Shown: positions 10,380-22,985 of the stretch, piece by piece
Numbering within the stretch: the stretch's first letter is position 1
Layout: every line of letters starts with the position of its first letter
Source of the DNA: Sophora flavescens
Lineage: Eukaryota; Streptophyta; Magnoliopsida; Fabales; Fabaceae
Assembly: GCA_030762895.1 (NCBI GenBank)
Contig: CM061068.1
Location: 76,657,228-76,721,227, forward strand
Length of the DNA: 64,000 nt
Reading direction: 5' to 3'
Made by a program: the position numbers and the translations under genes
Notes under the pieces: model-generated
What the model was told of the DNA's origin: nothing
Databases searched by the model: none
Seen by the model: the letters and a program-made list of their open reading frames with translations, nothing else

Positions 10380-12117
10380 TATATTCTGATGTTGTGATGC
10401 ATGATCTGCCTGGGAAAATTGTTATGATGTTATTGATTGTTGTTTGAGAAGTCTGATAGTGGTTAGTGCCCAATCAATTAACCAGATAAAAGCTTTAAGA
10501 AGCTTCATAAATTATATTCAATGTTTTAACAGTAAAATATTGGTATATAATATTAATGGAAATTTTTAATTGGGAAAAATAAGAAATTTTGGAAAATATC
10601 ATTATTTTAATGATTTATTACTGTAAGAGTGAATTATGAGTCACGATGAGAGCGAAACCGTGAAATTGTTTTTGTACTGCTAATTTTTACGTAAGAAATT
10701 TCGTAATATTATAAAAATTTATTTTATGAAATTAATTGTTGAAAATAAGTTAATTATGATTTTAGAAAATTATTTAAGTGGAAGAAGCTAAGTTTTGGCT
10801 TAAAAGGCTTTAAAAGTGATAATTGACGGGAAATTTGGAAAAGTGTCGATAACAAGTATTTTGAAACGGCAGTACGTATTTGAAGTTAGTTTAAAACCTC
10901 AAGTGACTCACCTTTATGAAAACTAATTTTTATTATTAAAGATTTTATTGAAGAATTTCCCATTTGAAAAGATTTTTCGAAAGTAAAATTAATTCAACCG
11001 TGTTGAAAGTGGTGTTGAACTTAGTAACCGAGACGTCGGGGTACTAAGGTTCTTTGTTGTTATGGACTTGGGGTCCATTGGACTTTGAGGTCCTGTAGAC
11101 TTGTTGTCTATTGTATACGTGGTACATACTATGTTTAAATATTTAAAATGTTTTCTATTACCACGAACCTAAGCTGATTGCAAGGTTTACGGGTTTCGTG
11201 ATTGAGCACTCGGATTTTGAGGTCCTGTGTTATTAATGAAAGTGTTTAAAGATGTGTAAAACTGTAATTGGTCGTAAGCTTTTGAGCTTCGACAAGGAAA
11301 GATTAAACACAAAGAAAAGTGTCAAGAACAGAGTGTTTTTGCATGTATTTGGCAGACGTGCCCATTATGTTCTGGCTGTGTGCCTGTGTTCTGGCAGCGT
11401 GCCTGGAGCCTGATCAACTCATCACTTGTTGGGATATCTCATGAGATTAAGTGTGAATGTTTAGATGGTGTATATGAAGTGTTCATGCATACTTTTCCAA
11501 AGGATGATGTTTGGGGTATGAAACCCATTATGAGATTATATGTTTTAGTATGAATGCTTGTATAGACATAACATATATGTGTGTGTGTGTGTGTGTGTGT
11601 TTTCTGTTGTGTCGCGCATGTGGTCGTCGAGTTAAATCCATATATTGGTTGATCACTCTTGCATGTTTTATTTGTGGTTTCTTTGTTGTTTATATATTGG
11701 GGAGTTCAGAGGAGCCACTCAAGGATTATAGTGTCAACAAGAAGAAGGCTACTTAGCTCGGAGCATACTAACGCTACTGCCTTGTGTTATAGTGTCTGTT
11801 AGTTATGACCAGCTTAGGTTTTATTTAATGTAGTGTTGTTGTTATTAAGTAGCGATCTATACTATTAAAGATCTAAGTGTGAAAACAATATGAGGCAGTA
11901 TAGTTGTATGACTTATACATACTTATATATTTAAGTTTGGTTATGATTACTTGGTTGTTGTAATGTTGGAAAAGAAAAGAAAAAAATTTATCACGATTTT
12001 GAGAATGAGAAATAATAATAACAAGAAAATATTATTTTTCTGAAAGCAACCAGCAAATATTCTTTTGATTTATCTTCCACAAACAGGTAACCATGTAATG
12101 CCCAAGGGGGTGTTACA
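10380..12117 (+). repeat. 3' part of a chromovirus-type LTR
   Basis: It ends ATGCCCAAGGGGGTGTTACA, the inverted complement of the usual TGTAACACCC start of this LTR class. The body resembles the minus-strand copy at 28,146-29,827 (shared GAGCCTGATCAACTCA and the terminal ATGCCCAAG tract). Its 5' part is missing, probably left of the Tat element that interrupts it at 10,379. The next bases are TCCCC (12,118-12,122), inside the Athila integrase. No coding potential is seen. Confidence 0.7.
11579..11600. repeat. (GT)11 microsatellite
   Basis: Eleven uninterrupted GT dinucleotides lie inside the chromovirus LTR. Confidence 0.95.
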
Positions 12118-12982
12118 TCCCCACTCTTTGACATCTATCACAACTAAGTGCATAAGTGTGTGCATATTTGAATAAAAAAGGCCAGAAGTAACCTGTTTGG
12201 AGGACTTTTTCAGCTGTCCTCATGCCTCCATAATACCCCCCACATGGTGAGGTGTGACAGTGCTGGAGGATTCCTTTCTGCTCCTCCTTTGCAGCACATT
12301 TTCTCAGAATCTGATCTGGACAAATCTTGTACAAGATGGGATCATCCCATAGGTATTGCCTTACAGTAAGGAGGAACTTCCTTTTCTGTTGGTAGTTCAG
12401 GTCAGTGGGAATGATTTTACTTGCCAAGAAGTTTGCCAAATCAGCATACCAAGGTGAGACAGTTCCTTGTATGGACAACAACTTCTCATCAGGGAATACA
12501 TCTTGTAACATGAGATTATCCCCCAATTCACCTTCTAGTTGTAGCCTAGTTAGGTGATTAGCCACTTGATTTTCCACTCCCTTTTTATCCCTGATTTCAA
12601 AATCAAACTCTTGCAACAACAACACCCATCTTATTAGTCTAGGCTTTGCATCCTTTTTGGCAATTAAGTACTTGAAGACCGAGTGATCTGTATAAACAAT
12701 GACTTTAGTTCCCACTGCTAGCAGTTCCTTCTATGTGGTGATATAATTCAGCTGAGCATCAATTAGAGTTTTGCTTGCATAATAAATGGAATGAAACACG
12801 TTGCCTTGCCTCTGCCCAAGCACAGTCCCTATTGTATAGTCACTTGCATCACACATCAACTCAAAAGGTCTTTCCCAGTCAGGAGCCACAATTACAGGTG
12901 TAGTGATCAGAGCCTTCTGTAAAGTTTCAAATGCCTTCAGACAGTTCTCATCAAATTCAAATGTTGTCTCGTGCTGCAGCAA
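12118..12982 (-). pseudogene. RNase H and integrase zinc finger of the Athila-like element
   Basis: Two frames (12,982-12,731 and 12,715 downwards), separated by one stop, encode the Ty3-type RNase H: Asp in CDASDYTIGTVLGQ, then YTDHSVFKYL and the NHLTRL end. The integrase N-terminus follows with a His-His...Cys-Cys finger ending SCDRCQRVG. The sequence then breaks at the chromovirus LTR, so the catalytic core is missing from this side. Confidence 0.88.
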
Positions 12983-13006
12983 TTGACATAGAGGTTTGGA
13001 GATATT

Positions 13007-14092
13007 TTAAAAGTCTTTTATGAACCTCCTGTAAAATCGTGCATGCCCCAAAAAGCTTCTCACTCCTTTCACATTTGTGGGTGGAGGTAGTTTTTCAATG
13101 ACTTCAACCTCGGCTTTGTCAACCTCCATCCCATTCTTGGACACCTTGTGGCCTAAGACAATGCCTTCTTTTACCATAAAATGACATTTCTCCCAATTTA
13201 GAACTAAGTTAGTCTCTTCACATCTGTCTAGGATCTGCTCCAAGTTGTTTAGGCAATCTTGGAATGACTCTCCAAACACTGAGAAGTCATCCATAAAGAC
13301 TTCCAGGGATTTTTCAATTAAATTTGAAAAAATGGCCATCATATATCTTTGGAAAGTAGCAGGGGCATTACACAGCCCAAATGGCATCCTTCTAAAGGCA
13401 AATATGCCATAAGGGCATGTAAAAGTGGTCTTCTGTTGATCCTCAGGAGCTATGGCTATTTGATTGTTGCCTGAATAACTATCCAAAAAGTAATAGAACT
13501 CTTTTCCTGCTAATCTATCAAGCATCTGATCTATAAAGGGGAGTGGAAAATGGTCCTTTCTAGTGGCCTTGTTTAATTTTCTGTAATCCATGCAAATTCT
13601 CCACCCTGTGACTGTTCTTGTGGGAATTATTTTATTCTTCTCATTTGTAATCATAGTGACTCCTCCTTTCTTGGGCACACATTGTATTGGCCTAACCCAC
13701 ACACTATATGAGATTGGATATATGATGCCTGCATCTAGCCATTTGATAATCTCCTTTTTCACAACTTCCTTCATGATGGGATTTAGCCTTCTTTGACTTT
13801 CAATACTATTTTTGGCATCATCTTCTAGGATGATTTTATGCATGCACAAAGTAGGGATAATTCCCTTTATGTCTGCTATTTGCCACCCAATAGCTCTTGT
13901 ATGTTTCTTAAGAACATTGATCAAACTCATCTTTTGAGCTGAAGTCAGTCCAGCAAAGATTATGACTGGTAGCAAATTGCTTTCAGCCAAGTATACATAT
14001 TTAAGATGTGGTGGAAGCTGCTTCAACTCGAGAGTAGGGGGTTTCACAATTGATGGGACATTCTCCTTCACATCATTAGGTTGCAATCCCAA
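13007..14092 (-). pseudogene. Reverse transcriptase of the Athila-like element
   Basis: This open frame of 361 residues holds a complete Ty3/gypsy reverse transcriptase: PIQCVPKKGGV, WRICMDYRKLN, FLDSYSGNNQIAI, MPFGLCNAPATFQR, the catalytic FMDD (FMDDFSVFG, near 13,290) and LGHKVSKNGMEVD. FMDD in place of YMDD or YVDD is common in Athila. This is the least damaged stretch of the element. The end at 13,007 is a stop; the connection domain continues in the next frame. Confidence 0.92.
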
Positions 14093-14977
14093 AGGTTCAT
14101 ATTTCCTGAACCAGCTAGGGCTAGGCTTCTATTCACTGCTCAGTTCAGCACCCTTTACTACATCTTCTTCTTCATCAGAGAGCATATAAACCTCCTTGAT
14201 CAAGTGTTTGTGATCTTTAATTAGCTGCTTGTGCACCAAAGATTCCAAGTCTTGGACAAAAGAGCACTCCTCTACTGTTTCTTCAGGGTATTTCAAGGCA
14301 TTTAGCACATTGAGCTTTACCTCTTGATCATTGACCCTGATGGTTAACTCTCATTTCTGTACATCAATAAGAGTTCTACCAGTTTCCAAAAAGGGACTCA
14401 CAAGAATTATAGGTACCTCCTAGTCAGCTTCACAATCCAGAATGATGAAATCCACTGGAAACACAAACTTGTCAACTTTTAAGAGCACATCTTCAAATTT
14501 TCCTTCTAGATAGGCTATAGATCTGTCAGCTAGTTGCAATGTGACAGTGGTTGACCTTGCCTCCCCTATTCCTAGCTGGTTGAAGACAGATTTAGGCATT
14601 AAATTGATGCTAGCTCCCAAATCACACAAGGCTTTACCTTTATAGGAATCTCCTATGGAGCATGGAATAATAAAGCTATCGGGGTCTTTCATCTTTGGTG
14701 GCACCTTGTTTTGCAACATGAGACTACACTCTTTTGTCATAGCTCCTATTTCAAACTCACCTAGTCTCTTTCTCTTCGACAGCACATCTTTCATAAACTT
14801 GGTATGGTTGGGCATTTGTTGCAGAGCTTCAACCAAGGGAATATTTATATGCAACTGTTTCAATATTTCCAGAAACTTGCCAAACTGCTTGTCCTGACTT
14901 GCTTCCTTCAGTCTATGAGGGAATGGAGGAGGTAGCCTGTCTTGGATCAGTTTTGGAACATCTTGCTCAAGGTTCAC
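14093..14977 (-). pseudogene. Protease and linker of the Athila-like element
   Basis: The 185-residue frame at 14,977-14,420 includes the aspartic protease motif DLGASINLMPKSVFNQLGIG (about residues 118-137) and FPVDFIILDCEAD, both typical of Athila. A linker with in-frame stops (14,419-14,093) joins it to the reverse transcriptase. It would cut Gag-Pol in particles. Confidence 0.87.
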
Positions 14978-15476
14978 CTTCTCTGGTTCTAATTACTCCT
15001 TGTCAGCTTTAAGAGGAGTCTTTTGTTTAGGAGCAACTGCAACTTCATCAGTTTTCTGTTCACAACCTGGTATTTACTTTCCACTTCTCAAGCTTATCAC
15101 CTTGCATTGATTATTTCCTTTACCATTTGAAGATTATGGGGTTTGGGTTTGCAGGTAAAGTGCATGTAGGCCTGTTGTTCAGTGCAGTAGTCAATTGGCC
15201 TACTTGAGTTTCCAAATTCCTCACAGCAGCTCCCTGGTTCTGAATCTGAGCCTTTGTTTCAGTCATGAAAGTCTTCAGCATAGCTTCCAAATAGGACTCC
15301 TTTGTACGGATTTGAGTTTGCTGCTGCTGATTATTTCGATGCTGTTGATAATGCTGAGATGCATTTCCTGCTGGAGGGTTCAAGGTGTTGTTATAGTTGT
15401 TGTAACTGAAATTGGGATGTTGTTTCCAACCAGGATTGTATGACTTTGCAAAAGTGTTGTTCCCCCTATTGTTGTT
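14978..15476 (-). pseudogene. Gag-protease linker, glutamine-rich
   Basis: A frame at 15,383-15,120 encodes a Gln/Asn-rich stretch and a heptad-like segment (METQVGQL-type). Tracts of this kind usually follow the zinc knuckle in Athila Gag. The stretch around 14,980-15,120 has stops and no domain I can name. Confidence 0.6.
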
Positions 15477-16576
15477 TCACAAGTCATTCACTGACACTGG
15501 GTTGTTGGGGCATTCTTCAAACAGGTGTCCCCCTCCACATAAGACACAAGATACTGAATTAACTTGAGCATTTACAGTTTCAGTCATGGGAGGTTCCTTA
15601 TTTGTGTTAGTAGCAGTTAACTTTTTCAACATGTTAGTAATGGCAGCAAGTTGAGCAGACATGGCAGTTGTTTCCTTTACCTCAAGCACTCCATCTACAT
15701 TCTTAGAAGGGCTAGCTCGACGGTTGGCCACCGATAACTTTTAGCAGCTATACTCTCTATCATCTGATATGCTTCATTGTAAGATTTAGTCAAGAATGTG
15801 CCTCTAGATGAGGCATCTAACATCAACCTTGATGGAGGTAGCATTCCACTGTAAAAAGTTTCCATTTGGATGCATACAGGAATGCCACGGTGAGGGCACT
15901 TCCTCAGTAGTTCCTTAAACCTTTCCAACGATTCATACAATGATTCATCATCATTTTGCTTGAATGAAGTGATGTCACTTCTCATTCTGGCATTTTTAGT
16001 TGGAGGGAAGTACTTTGTCAAAAAACTTTCAGCTAAGTTGGCCCATGTATTGATGGAGTTTGGCTCCAATGAATTCAGTCATGACATAGCTCTATCCCTC
16101 AATGAATAAGGAAAGAGCCTCAACTTGAAAGCATCATCACTCACACCAGGGTATTTGAAATTTCTTGCTACTTCCACAAACTGCCTCAGGTGCAAATGAG
16201 GATCTTCAGTAGGGGCACCACTGAACTGCCCAACAGTTTGAAGCATCTGGAACATCATGGGCTTAAATTCAAACTGCTGAGTGGTAATTTCTGGAAGCAC
16301 TATCCCGGTACTCATGGTTTGAGGATCAAACACAGCATAGTCCCTGATGGACCTCTCCTTGTCATTTGTCATATCAATCATGCTAGGTTGCTCTTCATCT
16401 TCAAGGAAAACAGAAGCCATGAGGCCTAAGGTAGGTTGTTTGTCACGAGCACGGCTTTCCTTTGTTTGTTTCCTTAGTCTTCTAGCTGTTTTCTCTATTT
16501 CAAGGTCAAGCTGGAATTCTGGGGCACCTTTTCTGTGCATACAGTAACAAGGACCTACTGTTGGAAAATAACACAA
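15477..16576 (-). pseudogene. Gag of the Athila-like element
   Basis: Three frames cover the capsid region. The first (16,576-16,079) has a basic N-terminus, then FKPMMFQMLQTVGQFSGAPT and the start of the retrotransposon Gag domain. The second (16,069-15,695) has FLTKYFPPTKNARMRSDI and QNDDESLYESLERFKELLR. The third (15,731-15,477) ends with a zinc knuckle, CVLCGGGHLFEEC (C-x2-C-x4-H-x4-C). Gag forms the particle and the knuckle binds RNA. Two frameshifts or stops make it non-functional. Confidence 0.88.
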
Positions 16577-16644
16577 CTAGAAGAATTAAAAACAAACTAA
16601 CTGGATTATCTAGCTTAAAAACTTATAAAAATTAGCAACATTCA

Positions 16645-16663
16645 ATCCCCGGCAAATGCACCA
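16645..16663 (-). promoter_or_regulatory. Primer-binding site of the Athila-like element
   Basis: The minus strand reads TGGTGCATTTGCCGGGGAT a few bases after the LTR end. It resembles the tRNA-Asp-type site TGGCGCCGTTGCCGGGGA known in Athila elements, with a few substitutions. Confidence 0.7.
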
Positions 16664-17339
16664 AAAACTTGTTGCGTAAAATATGCAATGTGCAAGTATA
16701 CACAGCCAAACAAGTAATACAATGATAAAAGATCGTTCCCACGAGGATTATAGGGTAATTTCCAGAGTTTTCAAGTGTTTAATCAAGTTAGGAAAATTGG
16801 GTAAAATATATTCAAGTTATGAACACCTAATTTTGTCAGGGTGTCACTTTTTTTAATTAATATTTTGAATAGACAAAAAATATATAAAAATTGCAAAAAA
16901 TCAAAAAAAAAATTGTCCATGCTCTTGGCCCAATAGATGATCAGAGTTAGCCTAAATTTTAATTAAAAGTTTTATGTAGCCCAATTATCCAAGCCTAAGG
17001 GTTTAAATAAAAAAAGAAAAAAAGAAAAAGTATTTTGTCCTCTTTGTTTTCTCTCACCGGTATCTCTCTGCCTCCTCTCAATTCAGGTAAAAACCAGCTT
17101 TGTTTTTATTTCCCTCCTTTTGTTTTCTTATTGTTTTTTTCCAAAATAAAGGGTAACAACCCTTGCAGCTGCAACAACCTAGTAGAGTAGTGGGAGCACC
17201 ACACCATTGCACCACCATTTGCACAATTTTTTCGTCCTCCCATCCAGAGCAAATAACATACTTTGTTTTTTCCTCATCCTATATATAGGATGCACTATAC
17301 AGAAGAGGGGGAGCTTCATAAAAAAAACTCTCATACCAC

Positions 17340-18669
17340 TGATAAATCTGCAACATATGCAGATTCATATAGAAAATAAAAGTAAAAAAATGTATATAAT
17401 CTTAGGAGCTAAAGGAAAATGGATATAAAAACACAGAAATTCTCTTGCTAGAAGTTTGACTATTAGATTTCATTGTTTGAAGGAGAACACACTTAAAAAT
17501 TAATTTGAAATGTGCAGGAAAAGAGGGAATTCAGTCCCAGCGCTCAGCGTAATTCCTAGCGCTCAGCTGGGACATAAAGCATGATTTCCAACGCTCAGTT
17601 CCAGAGTCAGCGCTCAGCTGGGACAGAATCAGGAATTTTTGGCGCCCAGCGCCAGTATACCAACGCTCAGTGCTGGTTAGAAGACAAACAGCAGCAGCTT
17701 CAGTCCAAGCCTGGTGCCCAGCACCCTGATGTCAGCGCCCAGTGCTAGTTGCAACCCCTGTCACTATAAATGTCGTTTGGAAGTTATTTTGAGGGACTTT
17801 TGGGGATCATTCCTGAGGCGAAGCAGTTACATTTGAGAGCATTTTCGAGATTCATGGATGTTCAAGAGATTTTGGAAAGAAGAATTGAAGAATCCGTGGC
17901 TTCTCTACCCTAATCTTCAACCATTTTTCAGTTTTCTACCATGAGTTTCTAAATCTTTTAGGTTAGGATAGGATGAATTCATTTGGATCTTGATGTAAGT
18001 TCGTTTCACCTTTGATTTCAATTCAAATTCGTTCAATTAGGTAATATCTTCTATGCTTAATGCATTTCTTTGATTGGCCATCTCTGAAATCGATTATAAG
18101 TGTGAATGCATAATTGGAAAATTTGTGTTCATGCTAGATCTGAAGTAGATTACTATTGTGTTCATGCTAGATCTAAAATTTGTGTTCATAATTCTATGAG
18201 TCTCATGCTTAATTGTTGTGCCAATTCTTGAATTACCTAAGGAATCAGGGTTCTTAATTGGTAACAAAAAGATATCACCTAAGGAATTAGGGATAAACCT
18301 AAACTAATGACTTAAAGGTTAATTGAATGAATTGAATTGAAGTTAGGGTTTAACAAGGTTGCATTAGGTGAAAAATTGAGGGATTCCGACTCCTAGTCGT
18401 CCTAAATACTTTGAGTTCATTCTATTTGTTCATTCTTTCATTTACTTGCTTGTGTGATAAAGAAGAAAAACCTAATTCATTCATCTTTTTTTTGTGACAA
18501 CATTTTGGATAAAGAAAATTCAATTACTCTTTTGGAACTATGATTTATATTGGTTCAAATATCAATTACTTAGTTTACATTGCCACTTAATCTCAATCCT
18601 CGTGGGACGATACTCTACTCTCACTATTATTACTTGTTGCGATTTGTTGCACTTGCCAAAACATCAACA
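17340..18669 (+). mobile_element. Solo LTR, Athila-type, nested in the Tat solo LTR
   Basis: Perfect duplications ACCAC flank it (17,335-17,339 and 18,670-18,674). It begins TGATAAATCTGC and ends CACTTGCCAAAACATCAACA. The end region (CCTCGTGGGACGATACTC, TATTACTTGTTGCGA) matches the other Athila-type LTRs. The TATA-like box is TATAAAT at 17,765-17,771. Confidence 0.9.
17535..17750 (+). repeat. GC-rich AGCGCTCAGC cassette upstream of the LTR TATA box
   Basis: About ten imperfect copies of AGCGCTCAGC(TGGGA) or GCGCCCAGCGCC lie in 215 bases. The block ends about 15 bases before the TATA-like box at 17,765. The core AGCGCT is self-complementary. It occupies the same position as the blocks at 1,339-1,605 and 27,900-27,965 but uses a different word. 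Confidence 0.85.
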
Positions 18670-21441
18670 ACCACTCTTCATCACTTTATCTCACTCTCTA
18701 CTTCACCTTCCATCTTCCATCCCCTTCTTCATAAAAAATGTATAAATAAACTTACCAGCTCCTCCTCCCTAACATCATCAACCACATTCCATCTTCAACA
18801 CCATCCACTCCATTCCATTAAAAACATCACTTCAGCCGAGAAAATAAAAAACAGAACCACCTTCCACCCACAACCCATCACTACTTTCATAAAAAAAAAC
18901 CAAAAAAAAATTAAGAAGAAACAGAACAGAGCCAAGTCGTACTCCTCCGCCGTGCTCCGCCATCTCCCTCGTCAACTGTCGTCGTCACAGCCACGAGCCA
19001 TTGAACCCATATCCGCATCAGAACCCATGTCGCCATTGTCTTCTCCTTGTACGCCGCCATCTCCGTCGTCTGACCTCCGCCGCCTCGAACGCGTCACAGT
19101 CATGGACCACTGCCACTGTGTCGTCTTTCCCACCATCGACCAACGCCACCACAGTCGTCCCAGTTCGCCACCAACGATCATACTTCTCCACCGTCCGCCC
19201 CTCTGCGTTCAGACCTCCTCTTTTGCCTCTTCTCTGTTTGTGGGTAACGTCACTTAGGAAGCTAGAAGTTTCGTTTCTGTATCTGTTTCTCTTTATTTCC
19301 TTAATTTTGTTTTCATTATGTATGTATTGTTATTAGTGTGGTTGGGCTGGGCTTCTAATTGTGGGTTCATGTGGGTGTGATTTTATTTTCTTATCCTTCT
19401 TAACTTCTTTTTTAGGTTTTATTGAAAATCCTTTTTAGACAAAAAAAAATCAAAAGACAAAAAAATATAAAAATGTTAATTTCTCAAAAATCAGAAAAAG
19501 TAAAAATCTTTTTAAAAATCAAAAATCTTTTTTCTAAAAATTAAAATCAACTAATCAATCAAGCTTTTTTTAAAGAACTACGTGGCTTTGAGCTTCTCAT
19601 CGCACCCGGGAATACGTAGGAGCAGAATCAATCATTCAGTCAAGCCAAAAATAAAATTTCCTTTTTATTGTTTTTTTTAGGGATGTCCTGTGGACTCGGG
19701 TGCCATGTTCAATCCCTTAGATTTGAGGTTGCCCTATGGACTTATGTGCCATGTTCAACTTCATTTAGGTTTTATCAACAATAAATTTTAAAATTCAAAA
19801 CCAATAAATAAATACAAAATATTACAAAATAAAAATAATTGTTTCTTGTATATTATTTTTGGGGTAAAATGAATAATTTAAAAGTTATTAAAAAAATTTC
19901 ACAATTAACTTGAGGTACCGTTTTTTAAACGGGTAATGTAGGGTGCTAACACCTTCTCTACTCGTAACCGACTCCCAGACTCAAATCTCTCTCTTTTTTT
20001 AAAGACTAGTTTACCTAAAATAAATGTGTTTTCCAAGATTTTCCCGCAATAAATTTTTTTGGTGGCGACTCATTTGTTTTAACCTTCTTTTAGCGGCACT
20101 CGGTAGGGACGATCGCTACTCAAGTAATACACAATAAAAGCAAATAGCATATTTTGGTGTTTTAACAATTAGAACTAATAGAATAATAAGACAGGATATT
20201 TAATTAACAAGAATTTTGACCAATTTCTGGGAATTAGATAGGAATAGAGTCACTTGTAATTTCTGTGATGTTAAACATGCTCTTGAATGCTGCAGCAATG
20301 GTTCCAGAGAGTAAAAGCTGATGTGTTTTCCAACACTTTTTAAGACAAGTTTCATTAATTGCTCCTTATTCCTATGCTCAAATTAATTACGCTTATCTCC
20401 ATTTAATTTGTCTCGGTTAACCTATGAGCCTGAATGAATATTCCTATCCTAATCAAGGTTAATTTATTTTCCAATTAATAACACAACTCATATTAACTCA
20501 AGGGTTCCATTTAATAATGTTTTCCAACATTACTAAACTTGGGCTGTTTAAACAAGTTGATCACTCTCATTTTTGACAAGAAATTCGCTTGGTTAAATTA
20601 CTGCAAGCATACATCACATGTTCTTCATCACATTCATTATCAGGTCATCACATTCCTAGCTTAAGAGATTTAGCTCATGATAGAAATGGAAATGAACATA
20701 AACATATTATAAAATAAAGTAAATAAGATATCCATTACAAGCTGGAGTTTCATTAAAAGAGAAGAATGAGAGCTTAAGCCTAGGTCACCACGCCTTTCCA
20801 AGCTTGGCTTCCAATTCTTACAACTGCCCCTTTCCCTTCTTGGCTAAGCTTCAAAGATGGCTTGAAATTTGTGTTAAACTCAAGTGTCTAAAAAATTAGG
20901 TGCCTTTGACTGCGTGAAAACTGCCTTTATATACTGCCCTAATAGGGTAAAAACCCTCTGCTCGTGTGGTGTCCTTTCCAAGGGGACCATAAAGTAAAAT
21001 AAGACAAAACTTGTCCCCTTGGGCCCCATGGAGAATATTTTCATTTAATTCATTCCCTGGTCCAAATAAAGAGGTACAAATGACAAAATAAATTGTCCTA
21101 ATACAACCACACAGTTAATAAAAGATGTCTTGGGTCCCACTTCTTCAAAAGTCAGCTTTACTTAATCTTTGGTCATTCTTTGATTGACTTCTAATCTTCA
21201 GCTCGGGCTACAACATTCCAAAGCACGACCTCCAGAATTCCTTTCTCTTTGTGATCAAATTCCTGTAGCTGAAGCAGAAGCTCAAAACAACATAAAATCT
21301 TCACTTTTAAAAACTCTTTTTGCAAACGAGAATATTCTCATGCTTTCATGTATTAACCAAATATTCCTTCCTAATTTACTTTTATTTTCCATATTTAAGA
21401 CTCAAAATGGGCTAGATAACATTCATTTCTAAAGGTTATCA

Positions 21442-22500
21442 CACCCCTCCTCTGAGGAGGAAGAGATCAGCTCTATACTGAAGGATGAGGAAGAAACTTT
21501 GGTAAGATGGTTCTCTGAGATTCAGGAATGGGGTCCAGAATTTATGTGCAACCAGAGGTTTGTGTGGTTGAGAATAACCAGCGTTACTGTACATGTGTGG
21601 GGGGAGGAGATCTTCAAGCAACTAGCACAGTTGATGGGCACCTTCATCACTTTGGATGAAGGGACACGAGAAAAGTCTAGACTTGATTTTGCCAGAGTTT
21701 TGATAAAGTCGCCTGTCCCTGACCTAATAAATAGTGTCTTTGATCTACAGATTAACTCTGTGAGGTACTCAGTTAGGATCCCTGAGGATCTTTCTTGTGC
21801 TAATAACACAGTTAAGGTCGGTGATGGTTTAATGGGTCAGACCGACGATGGCGAATCGAAGGGGGAGGAGTCAGAGTATAGCAGCGGGGAGGTGATGCCT
21901 GAAACGGTCTTAACCGGTAACCTAAGAGACGATATTATCCAGTAGTTACAGGAAAAAATTTCAAATTCAAACAATGATAATGAAACAGGTGTAGGGGCGT
22001 GTGTAGGCGGCGTGTGCAGGGAGATGATGGAGAATATCGTACATCGAGGATTTTTGTACAATGAGGATGTGCCCCAAATAGTCCCCCAAGTGACTGAGGC
22101 TGTTAATGTCGAAAGGAGGTCACTTCAAAGTACGGGGGTGGATCTGGTTAGCATCGTTGGGGTTAACAAGAGTGGGCCACTTAATGAGGACGAAAATATT
22201 GGCCTAGGCCCAACCGAAACTCAAAACTGGGGTAAACACATCCAAGGGGAGAACTTGGCTTCAGTTGTCGAGTTAGGAGCCACATATGGGTCTATTGATA
22301 AGGGTTTATTAACTGCTGGGCTCAAGCAGGATCAGTCTATTAAGAAGAGGCAAGTGGGTAATGCTGGCCAGAAGGGTAAAGAGGTAATCTCTGACCTCTC
22401 TTCAGACGCTGTTAATGTTAGCTCAGGAATTAGGGGTAGTGGGATTCTAGAAATATCTTTAGCTCAAACTAAATTGGGGAAAAAGAAGGGGGTGATGTAG
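21442..22500 (+). pseudogene. LINE ORF1, DUF4283-like RNA-binding part
   Basis: One frame is open from the insertion edge to 22,500 except for a stop at 21,943-21,945. The first 120 residues carry WFSEIQEW, FVWLRITSVTVHVWGEEIFK and GTFITLDEGTREKSRLDFAR, the pattern of the DUF4283 domain of plant L1 ORF1. The rest is acidic, low in structure and without a clear zinc knuckle. ORF1 binds element RNA. The N-terminal part is missing because of the Athila insertion. Confidence 0.82.
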
Positions 22501-22985
22501 GGGAAACTTCAAAAAACAAAAAGGCAAAGGGTAAAGGTATCAAAGGTTCTTCAGGTCTTTGGTTTACGAATCCGTTCGTGAATGGGTTGGTCAAGCCAAA
22601 GAAGTTGAAGTTGTTGAAAAATAATGGCTCTGTTGCAGACATTGAAGTCGGTACAGATCTAAGGGCAGTAGAGGAAGCCTCATCTGGGGATGCTCATGGC
22701 GGGGATGTTAAGGCTACGAAAGGTTCAAAGCAAGGAGGATCACAAGAGGTTAGCTAATCTTTATATGATGCTCAGATAATTAGCAGGAACAATCATATTA
22801 TCAGATCTGATTTGGAAGATGAAGCAACGAAAACGTGGTCTTTAGGGAAACAATTGGGTGTGGTCTCAAGTCAGGAGGATAAAATGGTAATTGCAAAACT
22901 GGTGGATGTGGAGAAAAGGGGTAGGGTGAAAGGAAAAAAGGGTGGATAGAAGAAAAGAGGTCAGAAGGGTGTAGACAAGTCTTGG
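22501..22985 (+). pseudogene. Tail of LINE ORF1 and inter-ORF region
   Basis: Lysine-rich coding-like sequence continues in changed frames with stops (KKQKG-type runs near 22,520 and 22,930). No domain is recognised. It leads into the endonuclease at about 22,990. Confidence 0.5.

Larger units (their letters stand above)
16818..20120 (+). mobile_element. Solo LTR of the Tat element family, nested
   Basis: Perfect five-base duplications CAAGT flank it (16,813-16,817 and 20,121-20,125). It starts TATGAACACCTAATTTTG and ends GACGATCGCTACT, matching the Tat LTR at 7,899-10,379, but both terminal dinucleotides are mutated (TG to TA, CA to CT). Without its own nested LTR it is about 1.97 kb. A TATA-like CTATATATAGG lies at 17,279-17,289. 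No internal coding region is present. Confidence 0.9.
12118..21441 (-). mobile_element. Athila-like Ty3/gypsy element, minus strand, 3' part off window
   Basis: Read on the minus strand: 5' LTR (21,441 to 16,670), a primer-binding site, gag with a CCHC knuckle, protease (DLGASI), reverse transcriptase (FMDD), RNase H and the integrase zinc finger. It breaks at 12,118 where the chromovirus LTR begins; the rest of integrase and the 3' LTR must lie left of the window if they survive. The element sits in LINE ORF1, with CACCC as the right flanking bases. Frames are broken in several places. Confidence 0.9.
16670..21441 (-). repeat. 5' LTR of the Athila-like element, split by a nested insertion
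   Basis: On the minus strand it starts TGATAACCTTTAG at 21,441 and ends TTTTACGCAACA at 16,670. Without the nested Tat LTR it is about 1.46 kb, similar to the other Athila-type LTRs here. A TATA-like TATATAAAGG is near 20,930. The 3' end shares the CCTCGTGGGA and GTATTACTTG blocks with the other copies. Unlike three related LTRs, it lacks a GC-rich cassette above the TATA box. Confidence 0.85.
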